Assembly (NCBI GenBank): GCA_902806595.1 | Contig: CADCXC010000035.1 | Coordinates: 310,001-374,000, forward strand | DNA: 64,000 bases | Direction of reading: 5' to 3' | Source: Pyrenopolyporus hunteri | Lineage: Eukaryota; Ascomycota; Sordariomycetes; Xylariales; Hypoxylaceae | Part shown: in pieces, positions 43,715 through 55,775 of the stretch | Numbering within the stretch: position 1 is the first letter of the stretch | How the letters are laid out: each line of letters starts with the position of its first letter | Program-made: the position numbers and the translations under genes | Notes under the pieces: model-generated | The model's database searches: none | Told to the model about the DNA's origin: nothing | Seen by the model: the letters and a program-made list of their open reading frames with translations, nothing else

Positions 43715-46619
43715 TTACTCAACTCGGATGACGACTCTCCACCCTAGGGCACCGGCTTCTCGTATGGCGCAGGCCAGGCAGCCGCGTCTACGGCGACTGA
43801 TCACCGCGTTCCAACCTCTCTCAGCGCAGAGAGCGCGAACAAGGATCTCAAGGTCAGAGCCGAACTGTCTCCTCCGCGTTCCGAGGCGCATCTTGGCTTC
43901 AGGACCGGGGCTTGGGGGGTCGATGCGCTCCACCCGACTGCGAGACGACGCAGCGGTGCTAGGCCGTCGCTCCAGCTCTAATGAAGTAGGGGTGCGCATT
44001 GGCGGTAAGATAGGGACGTCCATACCAAATGAGGATGAAAGTGAAGACATGCGGGAGAGTGAGGGCATGTCCGGCGATGGGGGCGGAGCAAAGCCCGTTA
44101 CACAGTCGATGACTAGAAACCGCGGATATTTACTGGACATAGAAGAAGCTGAGTTGTTTCGTGAATGACCTTTTACTGTGTCTTTGCTTAATAAATCCTC
44201 CAAATCCGCAGAAGGGCATTTGATGAGGTCCGTAAGATGGATAGCGGTATAATTGTAGTATCTGTGAAGTGGGTGACCTAATGCGTGTCGGTAAGGGGCA
44301 TTACACATGGCGTAGGATCGAGCTACTCACCTGTAATATGTGCTGAACTAGAGGGCTTTCCATTAAGATTATGGCCGCCAACGTCGATTTGTTGGATGGT
44401 AGGGCTAGTCGGGGATTTGAAATATTTAACATAACTAGAGGCAACGCAAGGATGCGCAGTAACAAAGTAAACATCATTAGAAAGCGTGAAATTGTGGTAT
44501 TCGTCTCGGTAAAGTGCATCGTGAGACATTGCGAATGTCAAAGATGCGGGATAGGTAGGAATCTCCGCATCCTTCTCTTTGAGTGAGTCTGAAAGCGGAT
44601 GAATCCCCTTCTCTGCGGTAGGCGTAGTGCTCACACTATCCGTAGGCGCGTTTAAATTCAGCGTCTTAAGCTCTATCCTGATATTCGAAGGTGGTGGGTT
44701 GGCATAAGAATTTTCGTGTGGAATTATGAAGTCTGCGGGTAGTACACTTGCAGGATCACCATCGCCGAGGACGTCAGACTCCCGTTCAATGGTGACCTTC
44801 CCCCATATACGAGCTTTTCTCCCTGTTCGGGCAAGATCGGCTGCGAGTATAATTAACATCAGATTAATTAATCGAAAGTAACAATTGGGTGCTTACCAGG
44901 AATAGAATCAACCGCGATGCCTACCCAGCCCTTATCAAGCCCTCGAGGGATCACATCGCTTGATATCCAGCCCATACATTCCGCAGCACCTTGTCCGGCA
45001 GCCAGGACGCGGCCAACTATGCAGGCCGTACTCCAGAAACTCTTCCCGCTATAAACGAAACCGCCGCATAGGTTGACCATAGGGCCCAGATTCGTTAATA
45101 CGTCCTCGTCAACTTCTAGCAAAGCTGACATAAGGTGGTGCGATAGAACTTCACCCGGCAGTATTAATCCGGATATGTACGACTTCGAGAACCACCCAGA
45201 CGGGTGTAAAGCAGCTTCGATCTTCCTTCGCCTGGATGGTTGTCTCCTGTCGTTCACGGACAATTTATCGCCAGAGAAATACGAAGAGTGTCGTGAATCG
45301 TACGAAAGAGGAGGCGTGGTGATAGGAGTTGCCTTACCAAGAGCCATAGCCCTCTCGGATAGCTTCGGGCCGGATAACTGTATGTCTGGCCAGCGCAACT
45401 TGCGCGCAAAATGTATCAACCCATAGACCTGTCTTTCGCTATACTTGCCCTGTATTGCGTACACATGCTCAGATTGGATGCTGTGGCGGTGTTGACCGTG
45501 ATCAACGTGATGTGCCCCATGCATGTGCTCATGTTTGAGGTTCATTTTGCTGGTTAACGATGAGAGCCAACCCTTGGGCGTGGACGGCTCCGAGGGGGTC
45601 ACGTGCGTCTTCGTAACCGTGACATTTTCAAGCCACGCCCGAGCGAGAATCAAAGACCATCTAACGGAGAGATTCGCTTCCTTTTCGAATCTGTGTATTT
45701 CAGACGCCTTGAGACTCTCGCCTATTCCGAGCTCGTCGCCCTCGGTGATGACGTCTAATCGAATGAGGAGCTCAGAGGCAAGGAGGATTTGAAGGAGTAG
45801 CCAGTATCGCTCCTCGCTCCGATCCTGCGCGTTGTTCCCCTCATTTATGGATGCCCCGTCAAAGAGCTCGTCGTCCAAGGGAAAGGCCCACAAAATTTGG
45901 CCGAGGCGAATCCTCCATTCGACGCGAGAGAAATCGGTCCAGGCATTTGGGGCCCCTAGCACTTTTACTAAGGCGTGAATCTGCACGGCCAAGCTGTAGG
46001 GATCTTTAGGGTCGATTACTTTCGTCGGCGGATAGAGAACTTTAGTAAATAGTTCGTTGTAAAGCTCCTGCGATTTTGTCCGAATGCCCCTTCGCTCAGC
46101 TTGGTACCTTTCCTCGTTTTTGATCAGCTGTTCCATGATAGCCGAGTCATCCAGATGTCGCAGGCCATCCTTGGAATTTATGAGCTTCTGGCGCTGCTCT
46201 ACAATAACACGACCCTTCGAGCCTAAACTGTCAAACCCGTACTGCTCCTCCTGTAGAGCGTCGGCGACAGATATCTCCAAGGCGGCCTGGTAACCGATGG
46301 TGCCTTTCTCTAGGCCCTGCATGCTCAGCATGTTCGGCCTCTCCTGGCACCTCGCATTGAAGTGAGGCCGCTTCTTAGCGGTTGGCGAAGTGACGGAGGC
46401 GGGATCCCGGTGGATGATCCGGGGACCGGCGGTGACGCAACCCCAGGCATCGTCTCCGATCTGGACGTGGTCGGTCAAGTCTCTGATGCTTAGCTCGTCA
46501 TTCCAGGGGAAGGCCACGGATGGATGCGGGGCTCCGGTTCCGTGGCCCTGAGACCTGGCGAAGAATTGCGGAGCCCCGGAGAAGAGTTTCTCGATCTCCG
46601 TCTCGGTCAATGCTGCCAT
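43715..46619 (-). CDS. Large conserved ascomycete protein of unknown function
   Basis: Exons 46619-44897, 44840-44331 and 44277-43715, 931 aa. The family is widespread in filamentous ascomycetes and, as far as I recall, unnamed. Conserved stretches: LFSGAPQFFARSQGHGTGAP, HVQIGDDAWGCVT, NMLSMQGLEKGTIGYQAALE, DFSRVEWRIRLGQILW, ERYWLLLQILLASELLIRLD, GGFVYSGKSFWSTACIVGRV, GAAECMGWISSDV. The C-terminus is strongly conserved with a Cys-containing basic motif (SRRRRGCLACAIREAGALGW). It is soluble, without signal peptide or TM segment, and has Ser-rich linkers near residues 390-450 and 800-850. Intron 1 (GTAAGC / CGCAG) and intron 2 (GTGAGT / CATTAG) keep frame through DSIPGADLARTG and HITGHPLHRYY. 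A CACAG acceptor slightly downstream of the chosen CATTAG would be out of frame. Confidence 0.85.
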
Positions 46620-47269
46620 GATGCGATTCAGTTTGAGTACAGGTCTGCGTGGCTTGCCATCGACTTTGTCAATGGTGCCCGGAGGAGGCGGAGAAGGGAG
46701 CGGTTTGTTAGAGTTGACCGGAGAGCGCGGAGATAATTGTGGTCTCTCAGAGGACGGCCGGGGACTTGCAAGCTGCTGGGATATACAAGAGATGGTCAGT
46801 GACGGGGTGTTCCGAAAACCGCTTAACTACTTGAAGACCAAAATAATAATAGTAAAAATGAGGCCAATTACAACAACTCGACTAGAGTTTGAACTTGGAC
46901 TACTTAGTTCCAGAAGCCTCTGAACAATCAAGAAGACTAAAAAGGGATCGAAAAGGAAAAACAGCGCATGCAGGGTCTAGGTAGAAACATCAGCTGAGAT
47001 CATAAGACAGGACAGCACAGGACCAGTTTAGGGGGTCGATGGGCTGGTCAAGTCCCTTATCCAACAGGCGCTTTCCTTCCACTTTCCCTCCCCCGCCTCA
47101 CTGAATGCGCAGGAAAATGGGATTGTATTGGTGTACTTGTATGTATGTACGTACAGGGGATACAGGGGATACAGGGGATTGCTGGGCATAAACTTCCCAT
47201 GCTGGAGGAAAGGGACAGGGGTGGATCGAAACTCTGGAGCACCTGGCAACTGCCAAACGTCACTCAATG
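46620..47269. other. Intergenic, promoter of the 931-aa protein
   Basis: Contains three tandem copies of TACAGGGGA (47152-47179). ORFs over the repeat are incidental. Confidence 0.5.
47152..47179 (+). repeat. TACAGGGGA minisatellite
   Basis: Three consecutive 9-bp units, just downstream of the low-complexity gene's stop codon. Confidence 0.85.
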
Positions 47270-48184
47270 TTACCCCCAGAAACACGCAACAACGAAGTTG
47301 AAGGGACTACCAGGTGACAGACACGTGCCTGCGCAGGGATGGGTACTATTGAGAGTGGAATTGGTGGAATAAGTGGAATGAGTGGAATAAGAATTGGTGG
47401 TGGAATAAGAGGAAAGGACGTGAGGGTAAGAGCGGTAGGGGTTACTGGAAAAGGAAATTGGTCGCAAGTACAGTACCGTGGTTGCTGGTGTGCTGGCCGC
47501 CTTTCGCTTCTTCTCCGCACTACCTTTAGATGGTGTAAGTACCACATATCGTCGTGTCCTTGTACTGGTACTTTGGTTTCGTTCTGGAGTTGGAGTTGCA
47601 CCCGCGCCGCCCGCGCCTGAACTTGAGCCCGAACCTAGGCCTGTACCTCGACCGGTACTTCGACTGGTACTTTGACTTGCGATCCGACCTGTAATTCGAC
47701 CTGGACCTGGATCTGAATTTGAATTTGAACCTGAACCTGAACCAAAACCTCTCGAAGCCGGTCTCGTTGAAGATTTCGCGTTTTCTACAAGTCCTTTAAG
47801 TCCGCCTCCAGCATGTCCCGAATGTCCCGTATGTCCCGTGCGTCCCGTATCTTGTCTTAGTCCGTCCCATTGCCCGGTCCCTTCGTTCGTAATCACCCCG
47901 CTGTTCTTTTGCAGTCGATTCCGTATTCGCGTCTCAGAAGTCTTACGAATCTGCTCTCTTGGCCGGCGTACAAACTCCCGAAATTTGGCGCACTTAGATG
48001 AGTGTGGCTGCCGGCTGCCATCTCTTCCATCTCTTGGTTGCTTGGCATCGGTAATGAAGATTAGCGCTGATCTTTTTAACTCCGCCAGCGACGGCATCTT
48101 GGTGAACGGGTCATGAACGCCCTTTCGACGCTTGAAGTTGTCAAACATGATGACGTCCGGCGGCATGTCGCGCGAAAGTCGCAT
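47270..48184 (-). CDS. Hypothetical low-complexity protein
   Basis: ORF of 305 codons from the ATG at 48184 (MRLSRDMPPDVIMFDNFKRR); the ORF extension upstream begins with TTG. The first 110 residues look ordinary and basic (KMPSLAELKRSALIFITDAK, FVRRPREQIRKTSETRIRNR). A low-complexity zone follows, with TGRTGHTGHSGHAGG, SGSGSNSNSDPGPG and SRSTGRGTGLGSGSSSG repeats. The end is Ser/Thr/Tyr-rich (NSYSTHSTYSTNSTLNST), coming from a GGAATAAGT-type DNA repeat, and may not be translated as such. No domain is recognised. The true 3' end may lie after KRKAASTPATTV if an intron is used. Coding status is uncertain. Confidence 0.45.
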   Translation of the reverse strand: MRLSRDMPPDVIMFDNFKRRKGVHDPFTKMPSLAELKRSALIFITDAKQPRDGRDGSRQPHSSKCAKFREFVRRPREQIRKTSETRIRNRLQKNSGVITNEGTGQWDGLRQDTGRTGHTGHSGHAGGGLKGLVENAKSSTRPASRGFGSGSGSNSNSDPGPGRITGRIASQSTSRSTGRGTGLGSGSSSGAGGAGATPTPERNQSTSTRTRRYVVLTPSKGSAEKKRKAASTPATTVLYLRPISFSSNPYRSYPHVLSSYSTTNSYSTHSTYSTNSTLNSTHPCAGTCLSPGSPFNFVVACFWG

Positions 48185-51100
48185 CGTGCTTGCGGAAGAC
48201 TCTATCGTGCGCTTGTTATAAGTATGCCATGAGGACAACCGCCAAGCTATTCGTCGTCCAGTCGATGTGGGAACTGAGGAGCGAAGTGACGACTTTGAAT
48301 TCGAGTGATGCCAACAGTTGGGGCGACTTGATCATCTATGAGACGGTCTTCCCGATTTGTCGGAGACGGTAACAGGTGGTGGTACCCTCAGCATCTGGCA
48401 TAAATTTCAGATCGCACAAGTAGGGGAGATCAGCCTGGGCAGCGCAACCCATTAAAAGCAAGTCAACGGCAACATCGAACATCCGATCTAGGTATCTACG
48501 TAAACCTGCTAGGCCAAGTACGAATGATGCCACGAGCCGCCAAGCGAATGCCCAAAATGCCGGACGTCTTACCCCATGGTAGACGGATTCGGGCCATGGG
48601 TGCAAGAACCCATGTTAGGTAGGCAAGTCGCGGAGGCGTGAAGGCTGTGGATGAGCAAGATAATCAGCCGGTAAGCTTGCTATCCTGCACATTTGGATTG
48701 TTTCAAACAGTATTTACTCTCGGAGGCACCAGTGTGCAGGGAGTGCAGGGAATATTCGCTCTACTGATTTGGCAGTTTGAGATCCCTCCATCAGAGATGT
48801 TGGTGTTCCGGGTCAAGCACCAATGATATCGCGCGTCCCACTCTGACGGTCGTGATATTCCTATATGAGACAGCCGCACACCGACATTATTTCGCGCTAT
48901 ATACCCACCACGTTTTTCCTTAAGGCTCACTCACGGTTTCAGCCGTCATGCTTGACGTGGCGCGTGTGAGTGGCCGTCAAGATAGGTCCGCTGGATTCTT
49001 CGTCCCTGAACCCCCCCTCGCGGTCCGCTTTTCCATATCTCCAGATGCAGAAATACGGAATTGAACCCGAGCCACGTAGTATTCAGCTATCAAGCTGAAT
49101 CCGAGCTAGGTCGGCTACGAGCACTTCATAGTTTCCGCTCCCAATTCGAGCGCAACTAGTCGCTAGCCTTATGGATTGTGCTCCCTTCCCCTTCGAAATT
49201 ACCGCCGCTATGGCTACCTAGATCCTGAGCAGTGCCAAACATAGTTTTATACCACTTTAATTTAAACGTGGGTAATCTCTCACCCATAGACGTTCGCCTC
49301 GGCAGAGCCGAACGCTTCTATTTTAATTTACACGGGACGCGCTGACTAAACTCAGCCCGAAACACCATAAACCAACCCATGCTATTCCCAAAGGTTCCGA
49401 GAGAAAGCGTCTACGTCGTTGGAGTAACGTTGATCTGGGGGATATCACTTCATACGACATATAGAGTCGGAAGTCATTACTACCTAAGGCCCGATGAGAT
49501 CACGGAAATGCCAGCCCAGCCAATACGTTATACTTCGAGAACATTTTGCCGCGTGAGCACCGCAATCCTAACCACGAAATGTCCCGTATCACAGTCATAG
49601 AGTGTCTGGGTATGTCATCCTATGAATCCTACGATGCCCTAACTCGGCCCCGACCGCAGCATTCTAGAATCGCTAAATCGATGCACCAAGCAATTATCTG
49701 CGATTTGCGGCGATCATAGACAATTTCGTCCAATCTGAAACTATCCTCGAGTTGGCTCCGGAATTCCTGATTGAAGTTGACAACGAAGTGTTCTTACCTT
49801 CCTCTTTATTCACTTACGACCATTTTAGTACTGTCACGAGCTTATTGGTATCGAAATAAATCGCTGTTAACCATATCTCTGGCAGATTAGGTATTCACAT
49901 ACCCATTGACAACACAATATATGCGACCTCTTTAGGGCTCTCCGATGCATCTTCCCACGCCTATTTCTGCCGTCGTGGTACTGTTTGATTTCGATTTACG
50001 GGAATAGGCTTTAATCCACCGTCCAGCCTAGCAACACATGTGTGTCTATAAGATGCTGTTTACGCTAACGCTACGAGTCTGCGTTCATTTGATACGTCGC
50101 GACTAAAGATGTCTCTAGGTGACTTTGAATGATATAGAAGTGACATATCAAAACAGATATCATTTAATCGACACAACCTCTTCACCTACACTATGCGAGA
50201 GAGGGGACGGGTACACCGTAAGAGAAGCATATGGTTGAAGTCAAGACAACCCGGGTGCTGGGAGTTCACGTGAAGGCAGACGACAGCCCCTCATAAGCCT
50301 GCTTATACATCGGGAACCAAACCGCGTTTCACCTATCAATACTAACTCCGTAGTGATTCTAGCGGTCACGCTTATAGGATGCAGATGAGTCTTGTGACGG
50401 AATCCTCTTCTCACTAATGCTAACAGGTTCGGATTAATCATACTACATCCGCTCCCTACACGCGTAGGCTCGCTAGCTTTGCTGTCATCAAGAGGTGTGT
50501 AGGGCAACCACTCAAATATCAGCATTCTCTCCGCGTATTCTTCTAATCCCAACGCTAGGAAAATGGGAATTCATGCGCTTAGTTTCATCCATCCTGCTGG
50601 GCTTATATGTACGTAGACAGGAGTGGCTTTTCCGGAGATACGGAAGAGGAGCTACTAAGAGATTCGTGTCGACTTATGCGTTCGTCTCGCAACTATTACG
50701 GATTACCGTAGAGGGAGATGAGATTCTCGCGCCGGCGGCCTCAGCGCTAAAACTCAACCCGAGTGAGTAGTCGTCTCAGGTTGCCCCCTCACTCTAGGGT
50801 AAGAGTATGCCGTCGGCTCTTTTCTATTTTGTCTCCAACTTTCTCGTAAGGAGCCATAGGGTAGGTAAAGCGGGAGTAGTCTCATCACCTCTCAATATTG
50901 GTTCGTATAGGCCTTCTTATTCCTTTTGTGCCTCGGGCCAAGACTAAGTAGGCTTCAACCACCCAAATCAGTATAAGACTGGCTTGTTGCCTAGAAGCCA
51001 TCAGGGCTCGAAGTGAGTTATTTCTGAGCGTCGATCGCCTATGCACAATTATGTAGGCTAGGTAAGCGCAGGCTTGACGCTCGACGAAGACAACGGGATA

Positions 51101-52153
51101 GTCCCTGAGATGCCTGTTCGCCGTGTTCTATAACGCTAGCGAAGACTCGGGAGATGTCAGTGTTTCGTCAGCTGACGGTCTGTTAGTCGCGACGGCAGCG
51201 AATATTGACTGATCTCCTGGATGTAAGGGCCGCGAAACAGCACGTCTCTTTCTTTGGGTTTTCTCCGCTGTGTTTATGCCCAATGATCTCGACCGGTGTG
51301 GCTACTAGGAGCTCCGGCGCGGGATTGCCTGCAGAAATAGGTTCCAGCTACTGCGGTCAGCTTGACGCCATGTCGAGATGATGGTTCAGAAGCTCACTAG
51401 AGATATTCGACTACGGGGAGAACACCCGCGGGCACAACTAGTGGTAACGTACGTGGGATATGAACCGGAGTATTTGTTAGCTGATTGGCCGGCTCGTAGA
51501 GGCCATTATGAGAACTAAGGAGCCCCTGATTCCTATTACCTCAGTTTAACTTAGCCCAGACCCATACTGCCTTCTGAATATTCATGGCATTTATCGGCTG
51601 CGAGTAGGGTTAGACTTCACTTACCGTCTCATAGCATGATACTTACGATAATCTTATGTCATGCTAAGATGATGAGACCGTGTATTTTCTATTACTTTTG
51701 TTAGGAGCTAGAGGTTAACGGCCGTTTCGAACTAGCTCCTCGTCTTTGGATAGAGGGATCGACACTGTCGCTACCATTGGCTGCTTCTTACATGTCAATA
51801 TTCCAGTTCCGACGAGAGTAGTTTCAGGCTTTCTTGATACCAATTGCGCGTTCTTGTAAGCGGCTAACATTTCGCGGAAATCAACATCATGGCGTTTATA
51901 GTTGATGAGAATGCGGGATAAAAGTCTTTATTAGAAGTAGCTTGAGTTCCAACACTAGGACCGCCTCATACCAAAGCATGGCGTGTCAACTAAACAGACC
52001 GTTCCCTCCCTGGCAATCTTGGGTATAATGCCAGCCCTAAACGCCGCAAACGCCATATATGATGATGTAGTTACCGACTCGGAAACGACCCAATGAAGAT
52101 CATACAGGATTCTCCAAACTTGGCCGCTTAGGTGCAAATATGACATCGATATA
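48185..52153. other. 4-kb gene-free block
   Basis: No convincing ORF on either strand. It contains a perfect 8-bp-arm hairpin (49081-49100) beside a B-box-like word but no foldable tRNA. It is less rich in GGTACC words than other gaps. It may hold decayed mobile DNA, but I see no terminal repeats. Confidence 0.45.
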
Positions 52154-52704
52154 TCACACTGGGGGCGTGTCGTGAATAACAACAAGTAAGTACTTTGCTT
52201 CGGGGACGATGACCAGCTCTTGTTTCTTTGTGCGCAGTCTCAGCAGCTTCAGCTCGTCCTACATCGACTCATTAGCCCCACGTCGGTCGCAGCAAGACAC
52301 CAGCCGGTCCGCCTACCTCGGAGTCGATCTCGTCGACCAAGCTGCCCGCCGCGGTCAGGAAGCCCCACACCATGCTGGCGAGCTCCACGGCGGCCTGCGT
52401 CTCGTTGTTGGCGGCATTCGCGCTGACGTCGCTGGAGAAGGAACCGCCCGTGGGGCTCGGCAGCGAAGGCCGGCGGTTGTTCGTGGATCGCGCGGGTCGG
52501 ATCGTGGAGATCTGGCCGTTGGTCTTGAGCACGGCGCCGTTGGTCCGGTCCAGCGTCAGCCAGGCCCTGACACCGGGTTTCTTGGAGAGTCGGTGCAGCG
52601 CTTCGTCTATCGATTCTGTGTTGACGGAGGGCTTGGGTTTTCTTAGCTAGAGTTACGTTGGAAACTCGCGGGAATATAGCGCTTACGGTTGTGTTGTCCG
52701 CCAT
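52154..52704 (-). CDS. Roadblock/LC7-family dynein light chain
   Basis: Exons 52704-52687, 52646 (or 52631)-52317 and 52258-52154, 150 or 145 aa. Roadblock proteins are homodimeric light chains of cytoplasmic dynein that bind the intermediate chain; related modules regulate small GTPases. The sequence reads MADNTT, then SIDEALHRLSKKPGVRAWLT, LDRTNGAVLKTNGQISTIRP, a fungal Ser/Asn-rich insert (SLPSPTGGSFSSDVSANAAN), ETQAAVELASMVWGFLTAAG, SLVDEIDSEDELKLLRLRTK and KQELVIVPEAKYLLVVIHDT. This is the complete fold including the final strand and helix. Intron 1 acceptor is ambiguous: CTCTAG gives a 40-nt intron, while CCCAAG gives 55 nt, and both keep frame. Intron 2 (GTAGGC, GGCTAATGA, TGTAG) is clear. 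The gene is divergent from IPI1 across 371 bp. Confidence 0.88.
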
Positions 52705-53075
52705 TTTGCCTTGCTCACTTAGTCCTATTACCCTAAGATACGTGTAAATGGGAACTACCCTCAAGGAGAATTTGAGAACTCTTTTGACGTCTTGTCCTGT
52801 ACCTGACTGAGTACGTACATGTACAGAAGATGACCTAATTGAACGTAGCTTAAGCCACTAAATCTAAGAGGGGCAAGCCTCAACCCGATAAGATAAAAGA
52901 GAGTTGGCGCCACACTAAGATAAGAGATAGCGAATTATGCCGCCCATTACCGCCAAAAAGTTGAATACCGTCCATAAACCAAATTAAATGAAACTACCCG
53001 TAGACAGCAGTAATACGACACTCGATCAGCTAGACTACCGCGCCGAGTCTTGCTCATCCCAATGATCGAGTCGAG
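52705..53075. promoter_or_regulatory. Bidirectional promoter (roadblock / IPI1)
   Basis: A 371-bp spacer between divergently transcribed genes, containing GTACGTACATGTAC (about 52811-52824). Compact enough to be a shared promoter. Confidence 0.55.
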
Positions 53076-54201
53076 ATGGGTTCCAGCGCTAAGAAGAAGA
53101 AGGAAAAGAAGAAGGACTTCCAGAAGCCCAAGCTGAAAGTAGGGAAAGCCAAACCGAAGCCTTCCAACTTCACAGATACGAGTTTTAAATCCAAAGGTAT
53201 TATACCATTCATTCCTTCATTCGTGGTCGCGTTGTCGCAATTGAGGTCAATCATACTAAATAAACTGCGTAGCTATCGTATTGCAACAACAGCTAGCCGA
53301 AAATGCGCCGAACCCATCGGAACGATTCCGGCATAATCTATCTCTCACGAGCTCCCGCTCAGACACCCAACGCCGAGATGCGTTGTCCTATCTGGCGGGC
53401 CAGCTCTCGACGAATCCGCCGGCAAATCCGGTAGGCACGTCGATGTTGCTGCAGAGGCTCCTCCCTATGATGTCAGACTCGTCCGGACCCGTGCGCGGCC
53501 AGTTACTGAAGCTATTACGAGCCCTACCGGCGGATGAAATACGGCCCCACGTAGAGAAAATCATGCTCTACATCCGCGGGACCATGACCAACATCGCGCA
53601 GGAGGTGAAGGATGACGGTCTCAATTATATGGAATGGCTACTCGAAGTCGCCGGAGAAGACGTCGTCTCGAGCGCCGGTTGTTGGGTTAAGCCGCTTCGA
53701 GACTTCATGTCGGTGCTTGGATGGAGCATCAAGCCTGCTCTGACGCCCACCGCGAAGAGCGGCTGGACCTCTGCGCCAAGGACTACTTTTGGCGCTAAGA
53801 AGTACGGCCAGTCCTTCCCAAGGCAGATGTCGGTGCTGGCCAAATTCCTGGAGATGGGTTTCAAGCCGGGAATGGCCGCGCCCTGGACTCCCAACGACTG
53901 GTTCAGCAACATAAGCTGCGTGCCGCGGACGCCGGACCCGCTGGGGTACCTTGGCCTATTCAAACCTCCCCGAGGCGAGGACGGCGAGATCTACCGCAAC
54001 CGGGAGGATAGGCAGGATATCTTCCAGAAGAGGTTCAGGGCGGCGGTTGAGGCCGGCGTGGATTATGCTAAAAAAGAGGGGGGCATGGCGGGTAGAGCTG
54101 CGGCGACGCTGGACCAGGTGTTGAAGGATGGTATGGGCGATTACGAGCAGACGTCACGATTCGACGATGAGGAACACCTCTGGGACGGGTATATCATGTA
54201 G
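53076..54201 (+). CDS. IPI1: Pre-rRNA-processing protein Ipi1
   Basis: Exons 53076-53196 and 53273-54201, 349 aa. Ipi1 belongs to the Rix1-Ipi1-Ipi3 complex that helps ITS2 removal and late maturation of pre-60S ribosomal particles in the nucleus. The family N-terminus is clear: a Lys-rich nuclear signal (KKKKEKKKDFQKPKLKVGK), KPSNFTDTSFKSKAIVLQQQ, then HEAT-type helices with NLSLTSSRSDTQRRDALSYL and GPVRGQLLKLLRALPADEIR. MLYIRGTMTNIAQEVKDDGL and NYMEWLLEVAGEDVVSSAGC end the Ipi1 domain. The C-terminus is the usual fungal extension ending LWDGYIM. The intron (76 nt) has a GTATTA donor and CATACTAAATA branch, and joins SK to AIVL through GCT. Confidence 0.93.
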
Positions 54202-55679
54202 GCTTCGAAGCACTACGGAGTATGCTCTAGGAAGTTTAATTTACGGCAAACGAAATATACCCTTTTCATATGGAACCCCTCATTACCAGTTCGTCAATTT
54301 CAACTCTATGCTATTCATAGGAGGTTCTGTGGTAAGTAGGTCTGATTTTTACAATCCAGTTTAATATGCCCCTCTCCCTTACACGCGCCTGCCTCTCATG
54401 ATTCTCACCTGCCTCTCACCTACCTAATATATGCCCATCTTTAGAAGTATCTCCTAAAGTACCCCATCCCCCCACCTCATAAACCGTTAGCCGCACAAGT
54501 AGGGACTAAGTCAGTAATATAGATTCCAACAAACATTTCATAGAACACAGAATATTTATGATCGAGTGAACCCACGTACATTATCTAATCAACCGCATGT
54601 GCAGCACTGTTTGAGCTAGTTTTCAAATTCAGCTTAGAAGGAAGCTTGGGGCATCATCACCAAATATGGTTCGATATGAAGCCTTACCTACCTACATACC
54701 TACCTAGCTAGGTAGTTATCCTTCTTTCTCAGTACTCCAGCACCATGTAAGTGCGTAATTAAAAGCCAAGCCCATACCCATCATATCGCCAACCCTCTAT
54801 TAACAGACCAGTGGCTGATTTTCCTCATAGATGATATCTTAACGAAGAGGATCCCTTTATCACAGAAGGAACATCACTATCAGATCACAAGTCAACGTAC
54901 AGTAAACGATAATAGCGACCCTCAAAGGACACAAAAAGGAACCCTCAAGAACCTCCATGGGGATCTGTGAGTAGCTAATTCGTCAAAGTACCTAAGGCAT
55001 ACCAGTATACTACCTAGGTAGGTGAGATGCACAGTCGGCGACCCCCTCCTATCCACGAGTTATCAGTCCCTTCAGTGCCTTCCAGTTCCCAAACCGGGCT
55101 TCCCTCCTCGTTGACAGCTGGGTTGTATACAGGTAGCCACGACTTGGAAGTTTTCATACGTGATTTGACCATATCAACCCAGTATCCGCCTTCTTCGGTC
55201 TAATCGCCCCCGGTGATTGATTCTCGAGTCTGGAAACACGCATCACGTACATGTGTACATCATATATCCTAGTTACATTCAAGTGTGCCTTCCACCCTGA
55301 AGCTTTAGAGAATCAGTAGCCTAAGCCAAAATCGGCCTTTTCCCTGCCCAGTCCCTTCCTTTCTTACTTGAAAACCTCCTGACCCCTATAGGTACACCTA
55401 TACTTCGGGCTATACCTTTGTACTATACCCAGGTGCGCATACCCTCCCTTCAGAGCAAGCGAGATACCTGCCTGCCCACCGAGTTCCGAGCAAGTATCCA
55501 AGTACGTTCGTACGTAGGTACCCAACTGCTCAAATCAAGCAAGTGCCTCTTTCAATTTTCTTATTATTTTGCGGATCACTGACCGGTTAGTTTCCAGGCA
55601 AGACACTGGGTGATTAAGATTCTTACTTAAACACTGATCTCCCACCCCACTGCCCTACTCTTGATTTTCTCTCTCTTCT
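54202..55679. other. Intergenic region upstream of the helicase leader
   Basis: Contains CTACCTACATACCTACCTAGCTAGGTAG (54687-54714), TACCTAGGTAGGT (55012-55024) and GTACATGTGTACAT (55248-55261). No ORF with recognisable content. The helicase transcription start probably lies near its downstream end. Confidence 0.5.
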
Positions 55680-55775
55680 TCAACACAACCTCCTCTGGTC
55701 AGAACGTTGATCCTCTCTGAGTTCAGAGAAACACACCTCCGGCTCTCTGTTGCCTTGACGCATAACTACACCAAG

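Noticed and set aside
49035..49115. tRNA gene on the minus strand
   Set aside because: B-box-like word and hairpin are present, but acceptor, D and T stems do not pair. Kept only as a low-interest remnant.
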